From: Symbiodinium kawagutii
Taxonomy: Eukaryota; Sar; Dinophyceae; Suessiales; Symbiodiniaceae
Direction: 5' to 3'
Assembly (NCBI GenBank): GCA_009767595.1
Contig: VSDK01017349.1
Span: 162,948-226,947 of the forward strand
DNA: 64,000 bases
Shown here in pieces: positions 60,201-64,000 of the stretch. Position 1 is the stretch's first letter. Each line of letters begins with the position of its first letter. The translations under genes were made by a program, and so were the position numbers. The notes beneath the pieces were generated by a model that was not told the origin of the DNA, searched no databases, and worked only from the letters and a program-made list of their open reading frames with translations.

Positions 60201-60776
60201 CGACCATCGACCAGTACACTCTTTGATGGCTGGGTTTGTTCTTGTTCTGCTTGTTGTTGTAATTGGTTCTTGATTGTGGGCTGTTGATTCTTGCTTTAAT
60301 TCTTGATTCCTGTTTTTTTTCTGTCATTGTTCTTGTCATTTGTTGCTATTTCCCTTGCTGATGTGCTTCCTACACCATTATTACCCATCATTGATCATCA
60401 TTAACCATCAAGATTGTTTGCATCGTCAGCGATTGCTTACCATCCTTAGGCATCATTGCTCATCGGTCTTCACCTACAAGGTGGACCCCCTAGTTTTAAG
60501 TTGGTTATTGAGCCATTTGACTCTGGTTATATCTACGATGACTAGTAGTTACCCTAGTTATGAACCAACTTAACTAACAGCTAGTAGTTAGACTAGTTAT
60601 GAATCAAGTAAACTACATAAAACTCGTAGTTAGACTAGTTATGAATCAACTTAAGTGCATAAAACTAGTAGTTACCAGCTGTTGGTTGATGTTCTCAGCT
60701 GTCCCTCAGGCAGACGCCTAAGCTCTCCCCCACCGAGAAGCGCTGCTCGAAGCGTGTCGCGCAGCAGCCCTCCTGA
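54283..60776 (+). CDS. Unknown protein with SH3-like NGK motif, eight exons
   Basis: Exons in matching phase: 54283-54373 (CGTGGVPCGPKGFRIGRKAR, then ILNLTSEEGQ), 55045-55100 (AINGKDCVIESYAAQRHHW), 57066-57114 (MVNASAVKVLKPDRSR), 57308-57407 (QQEKVPFQLGEEAASAKSG), 57538-57635 (MPATLYHSPKTGQLATEFPW), 58468-58612 (NLRDSNAKHLDCASRASLQA), 59270-59315 (QLVWEVHAKAAEFVR), 60710-60776 (QTPKLSPTEKRCSKRVAQQP then S and stop). The stretch LNLTSEEGQ-INGK-ESY-RHHW-V resembles the small barrel motif with L-x-S...NG-x-x-G-x-V...Y...RW-V found in many dinoflagellate proteins; this is recalled, not searched. The rest is unplaced. The N-terminus is not found. The end of exon 57538 could also be 57626, and exon 59270 could end at 59310 with a short ADA ending. 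Confidence 0.68.
54870..54958 (+). repeat. Microsatellite (GCT)n / (GTC)n
   Basis: GCTGTC, then GCTGCTGCT and GTCGTCGTC runs in the intron upstream of exon 55045. Confidence 0.9.
59650..59745. mobile_element. MITE-like element, family B, partial
   Basis: The left end is the GGGGTTTCTCAAGCCATAGG variant. The core keeps AATCATCCAATCCCATGTTA and the motif TAGTGATAAACGGCCAT. The right terminal repeat is not recognisable. Confidence 0.6.
60540..60676 (+). repeat. Tandem repeat, about 35-bp unit
   Basis: Three to four degenerate copies of AACTAGTAGTTA, then ACTAGTTATGAATCAACTTA, just upstream of the terminal exon at 60710. Confidence 0.75.
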
Positions 60777-62737
60777 GGAGGCCTAGTCATCGCCAAGCAA
60801 CGTTTGACATCGCAATCGCCAGGTGTAGAGATATGTGGAGCAGAGTTTCTTGACTTGCATACGTATGATATATATATATGTATATTGATATATCTTGGTG
60901 ATATTGATATATCTATATGTATATATTGATATGTTATATATTTATACAACATATTAATGTAGCAATACAACGTGTATATATATATATATTTATATTCATA
61001 TATAACATATACATATCGGTGTTTTTGCATGCATCTAGATCCAGCTGGCAATCCTTTTAGTCCTAGCATCACTGGCACGGTAAGCAGGCCGCTGCAGGAA
61101 AGCGTGCGTGGATGATCCCACTTAGTAATCCGGTTAGTGACAATAGTTGATACCGAGAGTCTTAAGAATAGCAGCTCCACTTTTTGGTACTCAAAAAACC
61201 CTGGGTTTTTGATCACCTAGTGGGTCCAAGTCTTGCTACAGAAGAACCTGGTGGGATTCCTTTGTTTCACGGGAGTGAGCCTGGCCCAGTGATAAAGGTT
61301 CACATCAGTTCCACCGCCACTTACGCCGCATCTTAAGGTGCAATGAAATCATGGCTAAGGTTGATATGGTGGTTTCTCAAAATTGGGGACTCCAAAAATG
61401 GTTGGTTTGTTGTGATAAATTGTTAATAAACTGGATGATTTGGTGGTACCCCTATGGCTTGAGAAACCACCATATACCGACAATCAACAGCCACATTCAG
61501 CATCCATTCCCCGGAAGCAGACAGGGCTTCCAGCTGATCATTTGTTCGGCTGATCAGCTGGTATTCCTGGTTGCACAGGTTGCACCACTGAGCACGCAAG
61601 CGAGCCCTTAAAGCTGGGAGCTGCGAGCTTGATTTTATAGCCATCCTAGCAGTTCTGGCTCATATTTGATCGTTTGTTATCATGGTGGTGATTGTTGAGC
61701 AATCAAGAACCGCAGGAAATCAGCAAACATGTGTTCCATTGCATCTTTGAAGTTCACCAGAGGTACAAGGGGCCCTTGACATTCCTTGACACGCGGTAGC
61801 AAGTCAGCGAGTCTGGACCCATGGTACGTCACGGCTCATGATGCCTCGCTGCTGGGGAAACCAGGACGCTCATGTGAACGGCAGCGAAGCTGCAGGTGCT
61901 GAGCCGGTGAGGAGTAACCACCAAAAATGGCGGTTGAGTTGAAGGTGGGTTGATACCAGATGGGTTGATTGCAGGTTGGTTGATGATACATGATACCAAG
62001 TAGTTTCAAGCAGATAGGTGAGTATAGTGGATGGGTTGATACTAGATTGGGTTGATTATAGGAGGGTATCTAGTATTGACCGACCCACATGCTTATCGCT
62101 GCTTAACATTGTTTGAAGTTCTTGACAATTGGCAATGTGGGTCTTTTGTTGGTTTTAAGCTTGACACTGGTATGGGGTGATCGCCATGATCATCATACAT
62201 AATGATGGCGGATAGCAATGCTAATTCACATCAGCACCCTTGTCATGGCAGTTCTCAATCAGCCTTGGTTGAAATGCTTCACCACAAGCAATAGCAATTC
62301 TTCATGTCGGTCCACAAGTGTCAATTGCTGAAGATGCGAATGACTTGATCGGGACTTTGTAGGGGGGCCCGGTAATGGCGTCCTGAGTGAGGCGACCAAC
62401 TGGCAGAAGTTTGGGGCGTGGCAGATCGTCGGGGCCGGGCGGGGTGAATTCATCCACGGTTTGGAGATGTTGGGATGACGAAAGTTTTTGATATGATGAG
62501 CCAACGTAATCAATATCAATGATATAAAGCCGCCATGATGTATTCATGAATGGATTCTGAATACATACATCACAAAAAAAGAACGTTGCTATATAATTGC
62601 ATCACAGGAATGAGATGGAATAAACGTCCATAAATGAATGGATTTAAATATATATACTGTATATATATATATAGATAAAATACGATATAGACAAATGAAT
62701 AAATAATTATATACATTATATTTTATTTTCAATATAG
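60777..62737. other. Spacer between gene 8 and the right-edge reading frame
   Basis: It holds AT-rich tracts (60865-61015 and 62645-62755), a full family-B MITE at 61366-61473, and TGGTTGATT satellite at 61940-62060. No exon satisfying the local splice rules was recognised. Confidence 0.4.
61366..61473. mobile_element. MITE-like element, family B, full-length
   Basis: Termini ATGGTGGTTTCTCAAAATTG and CTATGGCTTGAGAAACCACC plus AT. The flanking bases continue the palindrome (ATATGGTGG and CCACCATAT), consistent with insertion at TA. The core reads AAATGGTTGGTTTGTTGTGA. Confidence 0.85.
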
Positions 62738-64000
62738 TATATATATATATATGTACGATTGACCTTTAAGCACTATTTGAACGCTGACCTTTTTGAACAG
62801 AATTTCAAACAAATCAAAAAAATCGCAGAGAATTCCGTCATCGCGTACTTGTATCAGGCGCTTGAAGATCTGGTGCTGTCCAGCTGGATTCAATACCTTT
62901 TGACGCTGGATTTGACGCACTTGTCCTTGCATTCTGATGGGTGCCGGGTGCATGGCAGTTCGTTAGATATAGCGCAGATCTGCCAATCCTCTTCTGATTG
63001 GATAGCCAGAGGCACTGGCTTTCAAGTCAATTTGAAAGAAAAGAAACATTTCCTGTTCCTGGAGCTATTGCAGAGGAAAGGACAAAGCCAGGAGGCGCTA
63101 TCTTTGTCATCTGTTTTCCAATGTCCTGCCAGTGGCATTTTCACTTGTGTAGCATTTCTCACCGAGCAGTGGCCAGTTGTGCGGACATGGCTTGAAGAAC
63201 ATCCGGCTGAGGAGGCTGCGGGGCAAAGACATAGATCGTACAAGGAGTGTCTGAAGGCAGCCCAAGTTAGATGCCTACCAACTCTAGGCTGCGATGTGGC
63301 AAAAAATGGAAAATATTTATTGCATTGTGAGCATGATGGCTCGCCGCTGGTGGTCGGCTGCCTAGCTGCTAACGATGCGTGTGAGGTCTTAGCCGGAAGC
63401 ATTGTGTTTGAGATTTCAATAGAACCTCTTCGGGCCTGCTATGAGGAATCCCTCGGTTTTTCTTCAATGGTCACATTTCGCTTGCTTTCGGACGAAGAGG
63501 ATCCCAGCATGGAAAATGCCAATGTGCTGTTGGAATTGCAGGCTGGGTTTGATGCCTTGGGTGGAAGTTCAAGAGAAGCCGGCTTTCCAGCAGAAGCGTC
63601 GTCAGGCTGCGAAGTGGCAGGTGGCTCTGAGTTGGACTTGCCTTGCGAGTGTGAAGGGCTGCTTGCCACCGATTCTGAAGATGAATGCGTGGCTGGAGCG
63701 CATGTCGACGAGGCAGTGGTGCGGGTGGGTGAGAAACTCTTGGCTTTATTGGCAGAGGAAAGACAAGAAGTTCTCGACGCCATGGAAACAATCCCAAATG
63801 GTCGTGGACATCGCTGCCCTGGCTTCCCATTCCGTCAGTTCAATCGCCTTGGGCGCGTCATGGAGCACATCCAGAAATATCGCACAGCAAAACGGCAATA
63901 CTGTTGTAGTGGCACAAAGCAAGTCCGGGTCGTACAAGCTCTTTTTGACGATGATCAGTTGCGCAAAGTGCCAGCCTGGGCGAGGTATCTCCGGAAGAGC
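62738..64000 (+). CDS. Long uninterrupted reading frame, unknown, open at the right edge
   Basis: Frame open for 421 codons after TAG 62735-62737 and still open at the window end. The first in-frame ATG is only at 63467, so the start is upstream through splicing, non-standard, or lost. Protein-like segments: ENSVIAYLYQALEDLVLSSW, DLTHLSLHSDGCRVHG, VNLKEKKHFLFLELLQRKGQ, VAFLTEQWPVVRTWLEEHPA, an acidic stretch (LPCECEGLLATDSEDE), then HRCPGFPFRQFNRLGRVMEH and CCSGTKQVRVVQALFDDDQL. The Cys/His-containing tail looks like a degenerate zinc finger (only one Cys and one His in place). From recollection, such C-terminal segments recur in expanded, possibly mobile, dinoflagellate families; I cannot name one. 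The absence of introns over 1.2 kb contrasts with its neighbours and fits a mobile-element or retro-derived origin. Confidence 0.6.

Noticed and set aside
1..64000. tRNA, rRNA, snRNA genes or a dinoflagellate spliced-leader relict
   Set aside because: I looked for conserved cores, including a CCGTAGCCATTTTGGCTCAAG-like 5' relict ahead of the FNIP start codon, and saw none I could support by eye.

Overview
The window reads as nuclear DNA of a dinoflagellate, most likely of the Symbiodiniaceae/Suessiales type. The reasons are intron splice sites that are mostly GC-AG, with some GT-AG and GA-AG; an almost invariant G after the acceptor AG; very short exons in 0.1-2 kb introns; all recognisable genes on one strand; FNIP-type leucine-rich repeats; and TTTAGGG telomere-like repeats. 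No prokaryotic features (operons, ribosome binding sites, CRISPR, tRNA or rRNA genes) were seen. One assembly gap of 163 N lies at 37689-37851.

Layout, all on the plus strand. (1) 670-10469: 3' part of a plastid-type FtsH AAA metalloprotease, 13 exons found, 5' end outside the window. (2) 11731-14717: fragmentary gene of unknown function. (3) 18266-21450: weakly supported exon cluster. (4) 24880-33541: coiled-coil-like protein with CTF[KQ]P motifs, ten exons. (5) 33649-48880: glyoxalase II/ETHE1-like metallo-beta-lactamase-fold hydrolase, 15 exons with all zinc ligands. (6) 48965-51558: small Cys-containing unknown. (7) 51592-53481: intron-less FNIP-repeat protein with a ubiquitin-like N-terminus. 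(8) 54283-60776: unknown protein with an SH3-like/NGK motif, eight exons in matching phase. (9) 62738-64000: long uninterrupted reading frame that runs off the right edge.

The exon chains were built by hand from family homology, the AG|G acceptor rule and reading-phase continuity across each junction. The genes have no evident shared pathway. What links them is structure: same-strand tandem order, spacing of only 34 to about 110 bp between genes 4, 5, 6 and 7, and introns filled with low-complexity satellite. That satellite is strand-polar: TGGTTGATGG-like in the 5' part of introns and AACCATCA-like in the 3' part. Several introns are bounded by 5-8 bp direct repeats that contain the splice site, as expected of introns that arose by insertion.

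Introns and spacers also carry at least two MITE-like families with terminal inverted repeats, a third dispersed repeat family, micro- and minisatellites, and two oppositely oriented telomere-like arrays.
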